Below, piece by piece: positions 31,110 through 39,483 of a DNA stretch of 64,000 nucleotides (positions within the stretch are counted from its first letter, which is position 1; each line of letters starts with the position of its first letter). The notes under the pieces are model-generated. The model ran no database searches, was not told where the DNA came from, and saw nothing but the letters and a program-made list of their open reading frames with translations. This DNA comes from Burkholderiaceae bacterium (GTDB lineage Bacteria; Pseudomonadota; Gammaproteobacteria; Burkholderiales; Burkholderiaceae_E), in the NCBI GenBank assembly GCA_023954045.1, contig JAMLIR010000008.1:62001-126000 (forward strand), written 5' to 3'. The position numbers and the translations under genes were made by a program.

Positions 31110-32156
31110 TCAGGCCTTCGCGCGCGCAGCGACCGCCGCCTCGGCGCGCTTGACGAGGTCGGCGCCGATCTGCTTCGCCCACTTGTCGTAGACCGGCCTG
31201 ACCGCCTTCTCGAAGGCGCCGCGCTCGGCGTCGCTGAGCTGGGTCACCTTGACGCCGAGCGCCTCGACCTCCTTGACCATCGACATGTCGCCGCGCGTGA
31301 GCCCCTTGCGCGCGATCGCCACCTCCTGCTTGCCCGCCTCGACGGCGGCGGCGCGCACGATCTCGCGGTCGGCCGGGGTGAACGAGTTCCAGATGTCGCG
31401 GTTGACGACGAAGATCAGCGGGTCGGCGACGTAGTCCCACAGCGTCACGTACTTCTGCGCCAGCGTGTGCAGCTTCGCGGCGGTGAAGATGTGCAGCGGG
31501 TTCTCCTGGCCCTCGACGGCACCCGAAGCCAGCGCGGGCTGCGCGTCGGCCCAGCTCATCTGGGTCGGGTTCGCGCCCAGCGCGGTGAAGACGTCGTTGA
31601 AGATCGGCGAGCCGACGATGCGGAACTTCAGCCCCTTCATGTCGGCCGGCGTGCGGATCTCGTGCTTGGAGTTGGTCAGCTCGCGAAAGCCGTTCTCGCC
31701 CCAGCCGAGCGGCACGACGCCGGCCTTCTCGACGATCTGCAGGATCTGCTTGCCGACCGCGCCCTGCGTGAGCGCGTCGAGCCCGGCGTGGTCGCGGGCG
31801 AGGAACGGCAGCGAGAACAGGTTCAGCTCCTTGACCTGCGGGGACCAGTTGATCGTCGAGCCGAGCGCCATGTCGATCACGCCCTGGCGGATCGCCGAGA
31901 ACTCGCGGGTCTGGTCGCCGTTGATCAGCGACACGCCCGGATAGAGCTTCATGTTGATGCGACCCTGGGTGCGCTCGCGCACCAGGTCGATCCAGATCTG
32001 CGCGCCCTTGCCCCACGGGAACGCGGTGGGCACCACCGTCGACACGCGGTATTCGGCCTTGTAGGCCTGCGCGCGCGCGGTGCCGGTGACGACGAACGGC
32101 GCGGCGATCGCGGCGGAACCGGCGGCGCCGGCTTTGAGCAGGGTACGGCGATCCAT
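31110..32156 (-). CDS. dctP: TRAP transporter substrate-binding protein (DctP family)
   Basis: 348 residues, first gene of the TRAP operon. The N-terminus DRRTLLKAGAAGSAAIAAPF has a twin-arginine signal pattern, with cleavage expected near ARAQA. The mature protein is a DctP-type solute-binding protein (KEVEALGVKVTQLSDAE, KLYPGVSLINGDQTREFSA, LGWGENGFRELTN). Ligands of this family are mostly carboxylates; the binding arginine (about 165-170, in GLKFRIVGSPIF) is present. GGAGCTTCC precedes the ATG. Confidence 0.94.
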   Translation of the reverse strand: MDRRTLLKAGAAGSAAIAAPFVVTGTARAQAYKAEYRVSTVVPTAFPWGKGAQIWIDLVRERTQGRINMKLYPGVSLINGDQTREFSAIRQGVIDMALGSTINWSPQVKELNLFSLPFLARDHAGLDALTQGAVGKQILQIVEKAGVVPLGWGENGFRELTNSKHEIRTPADMKGLKFRIVGSPIFNDVFTALGANPTQMSWADAQPALASGAVEGQENPLHIFTAAKLHTLAQKYVTLWDYVADPLIFVVNRDIWNSFTPADREIVRAAAVEAGKQEVAIARKGLTRGDMSMVKEVEALGVKVTQLSDAERGAFEKAVRPVYDKWAKQIGADLVKRAEAAVAARAKA

Positions 32157-32278
32157 CTGGAAGCTCCTTCTCGTTCAGGTGTCTGGCGGGTGTCCGGTGC
32201 GAGGTCGGCCGCGCGCCCGCGAGCGCCGCCACCGCGCGTCAGCGCGACATTGTAGCGAAGCGCGTCGCGCGCGCGGCT

Positions 32279-33463
32279 TCACGCCGGCTGCGGCAGGTAG
32301 CGCACCGCGAGCACCCCGTCGATCGACGCGATCGACGCGATCGCCGGCTCGGGGACCGGGCTGTCGACGTCCACGATCGTGTAGGCCATGTCGCCGCGCG
32401 ACTTGTTCAGCATGGTGTGGATGTTCAGGCCGGCGCGCGCCATCGCGGTCGAGATCTGCCCGAGCATGTTCGGCACGTTGGCGTTGGCGATCGCCACCCG
32501 GTAGCCGGACTCGCGCGGCGCGACCGCGTCCGGGAAGTTGACCGCGTTGCGCACGTTGCCGTTCTCGAAATAGTCGCGAAGCTGGTCGACGACCATGACC
32601 GCGCAGTTGTCCTCGGCCTCTCGGGTCGAAGCGCCCAGGTGCGGCAGCGCCGTGGCGCGCGGGTGCGCGTTGATCGCGGGGCTGGGAAAGTCGCAGACGT
32701 AGTGCCGCAGCCGACCGGCGTCGAGCGCCGCCAGCACCGCCGCCTCGTCCACCACGCCGTCGCGGGAGAAGTTCAGCAGCACGGCACCGTTGCGCATCTG
32801 CGGGATCGTCGCGGGGCCGATCAGGTGGCGCGTGGACGACACCAGCGGCACGTGCAGCGTCACGAAGTGGGCCGCCTTCAGGATCTCGGCGACCGAGTGG
32901 GCCTTCTTCACCTGCGAGGGCAGGCTCCAGGCGGCGTCGACGGTGATCTCGGGGTCGTAGCCGACGACGTGCATGCCGAGCCGGATCGCCGCGTCGGCGA
33001 CCAGGCAGCCGATGCGGCCGAGCCCGACGACGCCCAGCGTATGGCCCGCGAGCTCGAAGCCGGCGAACGCCTTCTTGCCGCTCTCGACGGTGTGCTCCAT
33101 GTCGGGTGCCGCGGGGTCCAGCGCGGCGACGAAGCGCAGCGCGCCGGGCAGGTTGCGCGCGGCCATCAGCATCCCGGCGATCACCAGTTCCTTGACCGCG
33201 TTGGCGTTGGCGCCCGGCGCGTTGAAGACGGGCACGCCGCGCGCGCTCATCGCGGCGACCGGGATGTTGTTGGTGCCGGCGCCGGCGCGGCCGATCGCGC
33301 GCACGCTGGCCGGGATCTCCATCGAGTGCATGTCGGCCGAACGCACCAGGATCGCGTCGGGCTGCCCGACGTCCTTGCCGACCAGATAGCGCTCGGCCGG
33401 AAGCCGTTCGAGGCCGTGCTGCGAGATCTGGTTCAGGACCAGCACGCGGATCGCGCCTTGCAT
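32279..33463 (-). CDS. serA: D-3-phosphoglycerate dehydrogenase with ACT domain
   Basis: SerA oxidises 3-phosphoglycerate to start serine synthesis. The 394-residue product shows the D-2-hydroxyacid dehydrogenase fold: RAGAGTNNIPV, NAPGANANAVKELV, the NAD loop GVVGLGRIG, the catalytic histidine in LPHLGASTREAE, and a C-terminal ACT domain (from NVPNMLGQISTAMARAGLNI) that likely binds serine. It is the short form without the intervening domain. It follows serC by 10 nt. Confidence 0.95.
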   Translation of the reverse strand: MQGAIRVLVLNQISQHGLERLPAERYLVGKDVGQPDAILVRSADMHSMEIPASVRAIGRAGAGTNNIPVAAMSARGVPVFNAPGANANAVKELVIAGMLMAARNLPGALRFVAALDPAAPDMEHTVESGKKAFAGFELAGHTLGVVGLGRIGCLVADAAIRLGMHVVGYDPEITVDAAWSLPSQVKKAHSVAEILKAAHFVTLHVPLVSSTRHLIGPATIPQMRNGAVLLNFSRDGVVDEAAVLAALDAGRLRHYVCDFPSPAINAHPRATALPHLGASTREAEDNCAVMVVDQLRDYFENGNVRNAVNFPDAVAPRESGYRVAIANANVPNMLGQISTAMARAGLNIHTMLNKSRGDMAYTIVDVDSPVPEPAIASIASIDGVLAVRYLPQPA

Positions 33464-33473
33464 GTCGTGGCCC

Positions 33474-34553
33474 TCAGCCGTTGCGCTTCTCGAACTCGCG
33501 CATGTACTCGACCAGCGCGCGCACCCCTTCGATCGGCATCGCGTTGTAGATCGACGCGCGCATCCCGCCCACCGAGCGATGGCCCTTGAGTTGCAGCATC
33601 TGGTGCTCCTTCGCGCCCTTCAGGAACGGCTCGTCGAGCGCCGGGTCGCGCAGCGTGAACGGGACGTTCATCCGCGAACGGTCGGCGCGCTCGACCGGGT
33701 TCCGGTAGAACTGCGTGCCGTCGAGGTAGTCGTAGAGCAGCGCGGCCTTCTCGATGTTGCGCTTCTCGATCGCGGCGAGTCCGCCCTGGCGCTTGAGCCA
33801 CTGGAAAACGAGGCCGGCGATGTAGATCGCCCAGGTCGGCGGCGTATTGAGCATCGAGTCGGCGTCGGCCTGGACCTTGTAGTCGAGCATCGTCGGCGTG
33901 CCCTTCGGCGCGTGGCCGAGCAGGTCGTCGCGGACGATCACGATCGTCAGGCCCGCCGGCCCGATGTTCTTCTGGGCGCCGCCGTAGATCAGGCCGAACT
34001 TCGAAACCTCGATCGGCCGCGACAGGAAAGTCGACGAGACGTCGGCGACCAGCGGCACGTCGCCGGTGTCTGGAATCCACGAGAATTCGACGCCGCCGAT
34101 CGTCTCGTTCGCGCAGTAGTGCAGGTAGGCGGCGTCCGGCGAGCGCTTCCAGCCGTCCTGCGCCGGCACGTAGGTGAAGTTGCGATCCTCGGCCGACGCG
34201 ACGACGTTCACGGCCCCGAACAGCTTCGCCTCCTTGATCGCCTTCTTCGACCACTCGCCGGTGTGCACGTAGTCGGCGGCCTTTCCGCGCATCAGGTTGA
34301 TCGGCACCATCGCGAACTGGAGCGTCGCGCCGCCCTGCAGGAACAGCACCTTGTAGTTCGCGGGGATCCCCATCAGCTCGCGCAGGTCGCGCTCGGCCTG
34401 CTCGTGGATGCTCATGTACTCCTTGCCGCGATGGCTCATCTCCATCACCGACTGGCCGCTGCCATGCCAGTCGAGCATCTCGGCGGCGGCTTGCGCGAGC
34501 ACCTCTTCGGGCAGGATCGCGGGCCCGGCGCTGAAGTTGAACACCTTTCGCAT
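33474..34553 (-). CDS. serC: Phosphoserine aminotransferase
   Basis: SerC transfers an amino group to 3-phosphohydroxypyruvate. The 359-residue product opens [17 protein letters not shown], with [12 protein letters not shown], a [12 protein letters not shown] segment containing the PLP-lysine and [13 protein letters not shown] near the end. The ATG at 34553 was chosen for the family start. A TAGAAT hexamer (34584-34579) lies at class II distance (36.5 nt) from the FNR-type box that also faces the APH-AAA gene, so serC-serA may share that control. Confidence 0.96.
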   Translation of the reverse strand: MRKVFNFSAGPAILPEEVLAQAAAEMLDWHGSGQSVMEMSHRGKEYMSIHEQAERDLRELMGIPANYKVLFLQGGATLQFAMVPINLMRGKAADYVHTGEWSKKAIKEAKLFGAVNVVASAEDRNFTYVPAQDGWKRSPDAAYLHYCANETIGGVEFSWIPDTGDVPLVADVSSTFLSRPIEVSKFGLIYGGAQKNIGPAGLTIVIVRDDLLGHAPKGTPTMLDYKVQADADSMLNTPPTWAIYIAGLVFQWLKRQGGLAAIEKRNIEKAALLYDYLDGTQFYRNPVERADRSRMNVPFTLRDPALDEPFLKGAKEHQMLQLKGHRSVGGMRASIYNAMPIEGVRALVEYMREFEKRNG

Positions 34554-34608
34554 GGTTTCCCCCGTTTGCGGATCGCGAATTCTAGCCTGCCGGGGACGGC
34601 CTGCCGGC

Positions 34609-34650
34609 TTGAGGGATATCAACCGGCCGCTTGGGCGGCGCCGGGACAAT
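34609..34650 (+). promoter_or_regulatory. FNR-type promoter of the APH-AAA gene (also facing serC)
   Basis: TTGAGGGATATCAA (34609-34622) matches 9 of 10 consensus positions. GACAAT (34645-34650) is the -10-like hexamer, ending 34.5 nt from the box centre, the same hexamer and the same spacing as at the CBS gene. It predicts a start near 34657. Toward serC a TAGAAT at 34584-34579 gives the divergent option. Confidence 0.75.
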
Positions 34651-34675
34651 GGGCCATCCCCCGGGGAACCGCCCG

Positions 34676-36223
34676 ATGCCGCAGCCTGCGCCAAGCCTTG
34701 CCGCCGAGCCCGGTCGCCTCGCCGAGGCGCTGCGCGAGGTGTTGCGAACCACGACCCGGCGCGAGGTGCGGCTGGTCGAGACGCACATCTCGTGGGTGCT
34801 GCTGGACGGCGAGTTCGCGTGGAAGATCAAGAAGCCGGTGCGCCTGGGTTTCCTCGACTTCGCCGAGCTCGCGACCCGGCGTCGCTACTGCGAGGAGGAG
34901 CTGCGGCTGAACCGGCGGCTCGCGCCGCAGCTGTATCTCGACGTGGTGGCGATCCGCGGAACCCGGGACGCACCGCGGCTCGATGGCGCAGGCGAGCCGA
35001 TCGAGTATGCGGTGAAGATGCGCCAGTTCGAGCCCGGCGCGCTGCTCAGCGAACGTCTCGCGGCCGGCCGGCTCGACGCCCCCGAACTCGGGCGGCTCGC
35101 GCTGCGGCTCGCGGCGTTTCACGAGCAGGCGCCGGCTGCGGGGCCGGACACGCCGTACGGCAGCCCAGCGCGCATCGAGGCCGACACCGCGCAGGTGCTC
35201 GACGGCCTGTCGCAGCGGATCGGCGCGCCGGCGATCGCGGGGCTGCGCGAACGGCTCGACGCGCGGGCGCGGACGCTGCGGCCGCTGTTCGAGCGACGCA
35301 AGGCCGCGGGTCGGGTTCGCGAGGGACACGGCGACCTTCACCTTGCCAACGCGGTCGTGCTCGGCGACGAGGTCACCGCGTTCGACTGCATCGAGTTCGA
35401 CCCGGGCCTGCGCTGGATCGACGTCTGCAGCGACGTCGGCTTCCTGGCGATGGACCTGATGGCGCACGAGCGGCGCGACCTCGCATTCCGCTTCCTCGAC
35501 GACTGGCTCGCGGCCAGCGGGGATCACTGGGGACTTCCGGCGCTGCGCTACTACCTCGTCTACCGGGCGCTGGTCCGCGCGCTGGTGGCGCGCATCCGCG
35601 CGACGCAAGGCGGCGATGCGGGCGGCCCCGACTATTTCGGGCTGGCGCAGCGGCTCGAGCGCGAGCACGATCCGCGCCTGCTGGTGACGCACGGGCTCTC
35701 GGGCTCGGGCAAGAGCTGGCTGTCGCAGCGGCTGCTCGCGCGCGCCGGGGCGATCCGGCTGCGCTCCGACGTGGAGCGCAAGCGGCTGTTCGGCATGCAG
35801 GCGCTGGACGATGCTTCGGCGCGCCCGGGCGAGGGCATCTATGCGGCAGACGCGTCGCAGCGCACCTACCAGCGACTGCTCGAGATCGCAGGGCATTCGC
35901 TCGACGCCGGATATCCGACCATCGTCGACGCGACGTTCCTGCGGGCGCGCGAACGCGAGGCCTTCCGACGCGCGGCCGAGGCGCGGCGGGTGCCGTTCGC
36001 GATCCTCGACTGCCGTGCCGATCCGGCGCTGTTGCGCGAGCGGGTCGCGGCGCGCCACGCGGGGCGCGCCGATGCGTCGGATGCCGACCTCGCGGTGCTC
36101 GAACGCCAGCTGCAGGGGCACGAAGCGCTGGGCGACGACGAGCGCGCCGTCGCCATCGAGGTCGAAACCGGGCAGCAGGTCGACGTCGACGCGCTCGCCG
36201 CACGCTGGCTGGCGGGTCGCTAG
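34676..36223 (+). CDS. APH-like kinase fused to an AAA (P-loop) kinase domain
   Basis: 515 residues with two modules. Residues 40-330 resemble aminoglycoside phosphotransferases/APH kinases ([14 protein letters not shown], catalytic [23 protein letters not shown] as the metal region). Residues 335-515 form an AAA_33-type P-loop kinase with Walker [13 protein letters not shown]. Such fusions are known in proteobacteria, but their substrate is not. The start at 34676 is chosen because 34649 lies inside the predicted -10 element. The N-terminal half is a paralog of the gene at 44.3-45.4 kb. Confidence 0.85.
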   Translation: MPQPAPSLAAEPGRLAEALREVLRTTTRREVRLVETHISWVLLDGEFAWKIKKPVRLGFLDFAELATRRRYCEEELRLNRRLAPQLYLDVVAIRGTRDAPRLDGAGEPIEYAVKMRQFEPGALLSERLAAGRLDAPELGRLALRLAAFHEQAPAAGPDTPYGSPARIEADTAQVLDGLSQRIGAPAIAGLRERLDARARTLRPLFERRKAAGRVREGHGDLHLANAVVLGDEVTAFDCIEFDPGLRWIDVCSDVGFLAMDLMAHERRDLAFRFLDDWLAASGDHWGLPALRYYLVYRALVRALVARIRATQGGDAGGPDYFGLAQRLEREHDPRLLVTHGLSGSGKSWLSQRLLARAGAIRLRSDVERKRLFGMQALDDASARPGEGIYAADASQRTYQRLLEIAGHSLDAGYPTIVDATFLRAREREAFRRAAEARRVPFAILDCRADPALLRERVAARHAGRADASDADLAVLERQLQGHEALGDDERAVAIEVETGQQVDVDALAARWLAGR

Positions 36224-37347
36224 GCTGGCCAGGCCAGTGCCCAGCCGCCGTCCGGGTGCGCCTGATAGCGGATCCCGAAGCCGCGGCCCTCCAGCGTCAG
36301 CAGCTCTTCGAGCCAGCGCCGGGCCTGCGGATCCGGCGCGCCGAGCCGCAGCCGGCGCAACTGGAACGGGACGATGCGCAGGCCGCGCAGCGTTCCGTCG
36401 GCCCGGGACAGCGTGGCGAAGTACAGGCAGCCGAGATCCGAGCGCAGGCCGTCGTGCTCGCCGATGCCCTCGTAGTCGTTGATCAGGTCGCCGCATCCGT
36501 ACAGGATCAGGCGGCCGCGGTGGACCTCGGGCGGCAACGGATGGTGCGACGAATGCCCGTGCACCAGGTCGGCGCCGCCCGCATCGATCAGCGCGTGCGC
36601 GAACGCGCGGTGCGCGTGGGGGATCCGGCATCCCCAGTTGCCGCCCCAGTGGATCGAGACGACGACCAGGTCGCCGGCGCGGCGCAACGCGGCGACCCGT
36701 GCCGCGACCTCGGCGGCCGCGCCTGCACCGGGCTCGGCCAGCAGCGCGACGCCCGAGCGCCGGTCGCTCGCGGCCCAGTCGGAGGGCACGCCGCTGCTCT
36801 CGGTCGCCAGCGCGAACACCAGCAGGCGGCCTCCGCCCCGCAGCGGCAGCACGGCCGGCGCGCGCGCGGCCTCGGCGTCGATCCCCGCGCCGGCCACCCG
36901 CAGCCCGGATTGCCCGAGCGTGGCCAGCGTCTCGGCCAGGCCGTCGCGCCCCCAGTCCATCACGTGGTTGTTGGCCAGCACGCAGCAGTCCAGGCGCGCC
37001 GCGGTCAGGCAGCCGACGTTGGCCGGGTGCATCCGGTAGTGGATACCCTTGCGCGGCCAGGGTCGGTCGTGGGCGGTGACCGCCGTCTCGAGGTTGACGA
37101 TGCGCAGGTCGGGCGCGGTGCGCTCGAGCTCGGCCAGCGCCTCGCCCCAGACGTAGCCGGGCGCGACCGGGACCGGAATCGGGCCGTTGGCGCGCTCGGC
37201 CAGCTGCAGGTAGTCGCGCGCGTCGCGCACGAACGACTCGTAGAGTTCCGGCGACGACGGATGGGCCAGCGCCTGGTCGATGCCCCGGCCGGTCATCACG
37301 TCCCCGCCCAGGAAGACGAGGACCTCGTCGGCGCGCCGGGCGTTCAT
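36220..37347 (-). CDS. CapA/PgsA-like metallophosphatase-fold protein
   Basis: 375 residues of the CapA family (bacterial poly-gamma-glutamate capsule-synthesis-like), with GDVMTGRGID, ETAVTAHDRPWP, NHVMDWGRDG, VSIHWGGNWG and HGHSSHH, the residues that build a calcineurin-like metal site. No signal peptide is visible, so it may be cytosolic. It is coupled by ATGA to rtcB upstream. CapA homologs have been linked to poly-glutamate and to other roles; I cannot assign the substrate. Confidence 0.82.
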   Translation of the reverse strand: MNARRADEVLVFLGGDVMTGRGIDQALAHPSSPELYESFVRDARDYLQLAERANGPIPVPVAPGYVWGEALAELERTAPDLRIVNLETAVTAHDRPWPRKGIHYRMHPANVGCLTAARLDCCVLANNHVMDWGRDGLAETLATLGQSGLRVAGAGIDAEAARAPAVLPLRGGGRLLVFALATESSGVPSDWAASDRRSGVALLAEPGAGAAAEVAARVAALRRAGDLVVVSIHWGGNWGCRIPHAHRAFAHALIDAGGADLVHGHSSHHPLPPEVHRGRLILYGCGDLINDYEGIGEHDGLRSDLGCLYFATLSRADGTLRGLRIVPFQLRRLRLGAPDPQARRWLEELLTLEGRGFGIRYQAHPDGGWALAWPA

Positions 37348-38774
37348 CCCTTGACGCAGACGAGCGGCTCGAGCCGCGCGACCTTGCGGGCGAGTCCGGC
37401 GGCGTCGGTGGCGTCGACCACTTCGGAGACGTCCTTGTAGGCCCCGGGCGCTTCCTCGGCGATGCCGCGCGACGAGGGGCTGCGCACCAGGATGCCGCGG
37501 GCGGCCAGCTCGTCGACGACCTGCCGGCCGCGCCAGTGCGCTGCGGCTTGGTGGCGACTCATCGCGCGTCCGGCCCCGTGGCACGCCGACGAGAATGCCA
37601 GCGACTCGGACCGCGCGGTGCCCGCCAGCACGTACGATCCGGTGCCCATCGATCCGCCGATCAGCACCGGCTGGCCGGCCTGGCGCAACGCATCCGGGAG
37701 GTCCGGATGCCCGGGGCCGAGCGCGCGTGTCGCGCCCTTGCGGTGGACGAAGAGCTCGCGCGCCTCGCCGTCGATCCGGTGCGTCTCGAGCTTGCAGGTG
37801 TTGTGCGAGACGTCGTAGAGCAGCGGCAGCCGGGCCGACGGCAGCAGCTCGGCAAAGACGCCGCGCACCAGGTGGGTGAGGATCTGGCGGTTCGCGAGCG
37901 CGCAGTTGATCGCGGCGCGCATCGCGCCGAGGTAGGCCTCGCCGAGCTCCGAGCGGATCGGCGCGCAGGCGAGCTCGCGGTCGGGCAGCGAGATCCCGAA
38001 GCCCGGCGCGGCGATCGCCATCTCGCGCAGGAACTCCGTGCCGATCTGGTGGCCGAGGCCGCGCGAGCCGCAGTGGATCATCACCACGGCGTCGTCCACG
38101 CGCAGCCCGAACGCGGCGGCGATCGCGTCGTCGAAGACCTCGGTGACGCGCTGCACCTCGAGGTAGTGGTTGCCGCTGCCGAGCGTGCCCATCTCGTCGC
38201 GCTGGCGCTTCTTCGCCATCGCCGACACCCGCGCCGGCTTCGCGTGCGGCATCTGCCCGCGCTCCTCGATGCGGTCGAGGTCGGCGGCGCTGCCCCAGCC
38301 GTTCTCGACCGCCCACCTGGCTCCCCCGGCGAGCATCGCGTCCATCTGCCCGGCGTTCAGCCGGATCGCGCCGGTGCTGCCCACGCCTGCCGGGATGCGC
38401 GCGAACAGCGCATCGGCGAGCGGCCGCTGCACCGCGAGGACGTCTTCGTGGCGCAGCCCGGTGTGCAGGCAGCGCACGCCGCACGAGACGTCGAAGCCGA
38501 CGCCGCCGGCCGAGACGACGCCGCCGCGTTCGGCGTCGAAGGCCGCCACGCCGCCGATCGGGAAGCCATAGCCCCAGTGCGCGTCGGGCATCGCGTACGA
38601 AGCGCGCACGATCCCGGGCAGCTTCGCGACGTTGGACGCCTGCTCCATCACCTTGTCGTCCATCGCGGCGACCAGGTCTTCGCTGCCGTAGACGATCGCC
38701 GGGACGCGCATTGCGCCGCGCATCGGGATCTCCCATTCGCAGGGTCCGCGCCGGACCAGTTCGGCGATGTTCAT
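37344..38774 (-). CDS. rtcB: RNA ligase RtcB
   Basis: RtcB joins 2',3'-cyclic phosphate or 3'-phosphate RNA ends to 5'-OH ends using GTP and manganese. The 476-residue product has the metal ligands in GGVGFDVSCGVR, GTLGSGNHYLEV, VMIHCGSRGLGHQ and DVSHNTCK, the guanylylated His in ACHGAGR, and a conserved C-terminal VCVKG. The ATG at 38774 follows a GGGAG ribosome-binding site. Archease lies just upstream, with a large hairpin between them, and capA overlaps downstream. Confidence 0.96.
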   Translation of the reverse strand: MNIAELVRRGPCEWEIPMRGAMRVPAIVYGSEDLVAAMDDKVMEQASNVAKLPGIVRASYAMPDAHWGYGFPIGGVAAFDAERGGVVSAGGVGFDVSCGVRCLHTGLRHEDVLAVQRPLADALFARIPAGVGSTGAIRLNAGQMDAMLAGGARWAVENGWGSAADLDRIEERGQMPHAKPARVSAMAKKRQRDEMGTLGSGNHYLEVQRVTEVFDDAIAAAFGLRVDDAVVMIHCGSRGLGHQIGTEFLREMAIAAPGFGISLPDRELACAPIRSELGEAYLGAMRAAINCALANRQILTHLVRGVFAELLPSARLPLLYDVSHNTCKLETHRIDGEARELFVHRKGATRALGPGHPDLPDALRQAGQPVLIGGSMGTGSYVLAGTARSESLAFSSACHGAGRAMSRHQAAAHWRGRQVVDELAARGILVRSPSSRGIAEEAPGAYKDVSEVVDATDAAGLARKVARLEPLVCVKG

Positions 38775-38787
38775 CGACGGGCTCCCA

Positions 38788-38857
38788 GTGTCCTGTTCCG
38801 CAGACATCCTGCCTTCGGCGAGACCTGGCGGGGCGAGACGTCCGCGGAACAGGACAC
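38788..38857 (-). repeat. Long inverted repeat between archease and rtcB
   Basis: Arms of 20 nt (38788-38807 and 38838-38857) match at 18 positions. Both mismatches become G-U pairs if the minus strand is read as RNA, so the archease-rtcB transcript can form a 20-bp hairpin with a 30-nt loop. The left arm ends 13 nt before the rtcB start, and the right arm touches the archease stop. There is no T-tract, so it is not a normal terminator. It may control processing, stability or translation of rtcB, or be a dispersed repeat. Confidence 0.75.
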
Positions 38858-39276
38858 TAGACGTCGACCACGGTCTGCGCGAGCCATCCGCCGTCGCCGG
38901 TCGGCGCGACGCGCAGGCTGGTGTAGGTGGCGCCCTTGACCTCGACCGCCGGCCGGTGACGCTCGACCGAGGTCGGTTCGCCGAACGCCCGGGCCCGCAG
39001 CCGCGTTCCGTCGATCTCGACGCTGTAGCGGCCGAACAGCATGCGCCGAACGGCCATTTCGTAGACGAGGGCGTTCAGCCACTCCGCCAGCAGCAGTTCC
39101 GGGTCGGGCGCCTCGCAGGCGATGTCCACGGTCTCGCGCGCCGCGACGCCCGACGGATCGGTGATGACGGCGGTCAGCGCCAGCGCCGCCTGCTCGAAGG
39201 CGCCGGCCATCGTCGCGCCGATGCCGCGCACGCCGATGTCGGCGCCGTGTTCGTAGTGCTCCCAGTGCTCCCTCAC
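38857..39276 (-). CDS. Archease
   Basis: 139 residues matching the archease family, the chaperone-like partner that activates RtcB and helps it turn over. Seen are the N-terminal HGADIGVRG (metal-binding His/Asp), AFEQAALALTAVITD, and the LLLAEWLNALVYE helix. It starts with GTG at 39276 and is the first gene of the archease-rtcB-capA unit. The pairing with rtcB supports the assignment. The FNR-type site upstream suggests oxygen- or stress-linked expression. Confidence 0.92.
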   Translation of the reverse strand: MREHWEHYEHGADIGVRGIGATMAGAFEQAALALTAVITDPSGVAARETVDIACEAPDPELLLAEWLNALVYEMAVRRMLFGRYSVEIDGTRLRARAFGEPTSVERHRPAVEVKGATYTSLRVAPTGDGGWLAQTVVDV

Positions 39277-39319
39277 GTTCAGCGCTCGCCCCCCGGGCCG
39301 GCTCCCGTCCCGTCGTCGA

Positions 39320-39388
39320 CTTATCGCCCCTCGAGCCCGCCAACGTGTTGATCGGCCGCAACCCGGCGCCGGATACCGCCGATATCGT
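39320..39388. promoter_or_regulatory. Divergent archease / ACP-ligase promoters around an FNR-type box
   Basis: TTGATCGGCCGCAA (39348-39361) matches 8 of 10 consensus positions. GATAAG toward archease (39325-39320) and TATCGT toward the ACP-ligase gene (39383-39388) lie 34.5 and 33.5 nt from the box centre. Both -10 elements are weaker than at the other sites. Confidence 0.55.
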
Positions 39389-39483
39389 CGTACCGGTGGC
39401 CGCGCAGCGGCCGGTGGCGGGGCAGGGGAGCAGAGGTGGCCGATGAGCGCGTTCCACGTCGATGACGGGCCCGGCGAGGCGTC

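Noticed and set aside
34649-34676. ATG at 34649 as the start of the APH-AAA gene
   Set aside because: It lies in the predicted -10 element; the ATG at 34676 keeps the whole kinase domain and fits the promoter.
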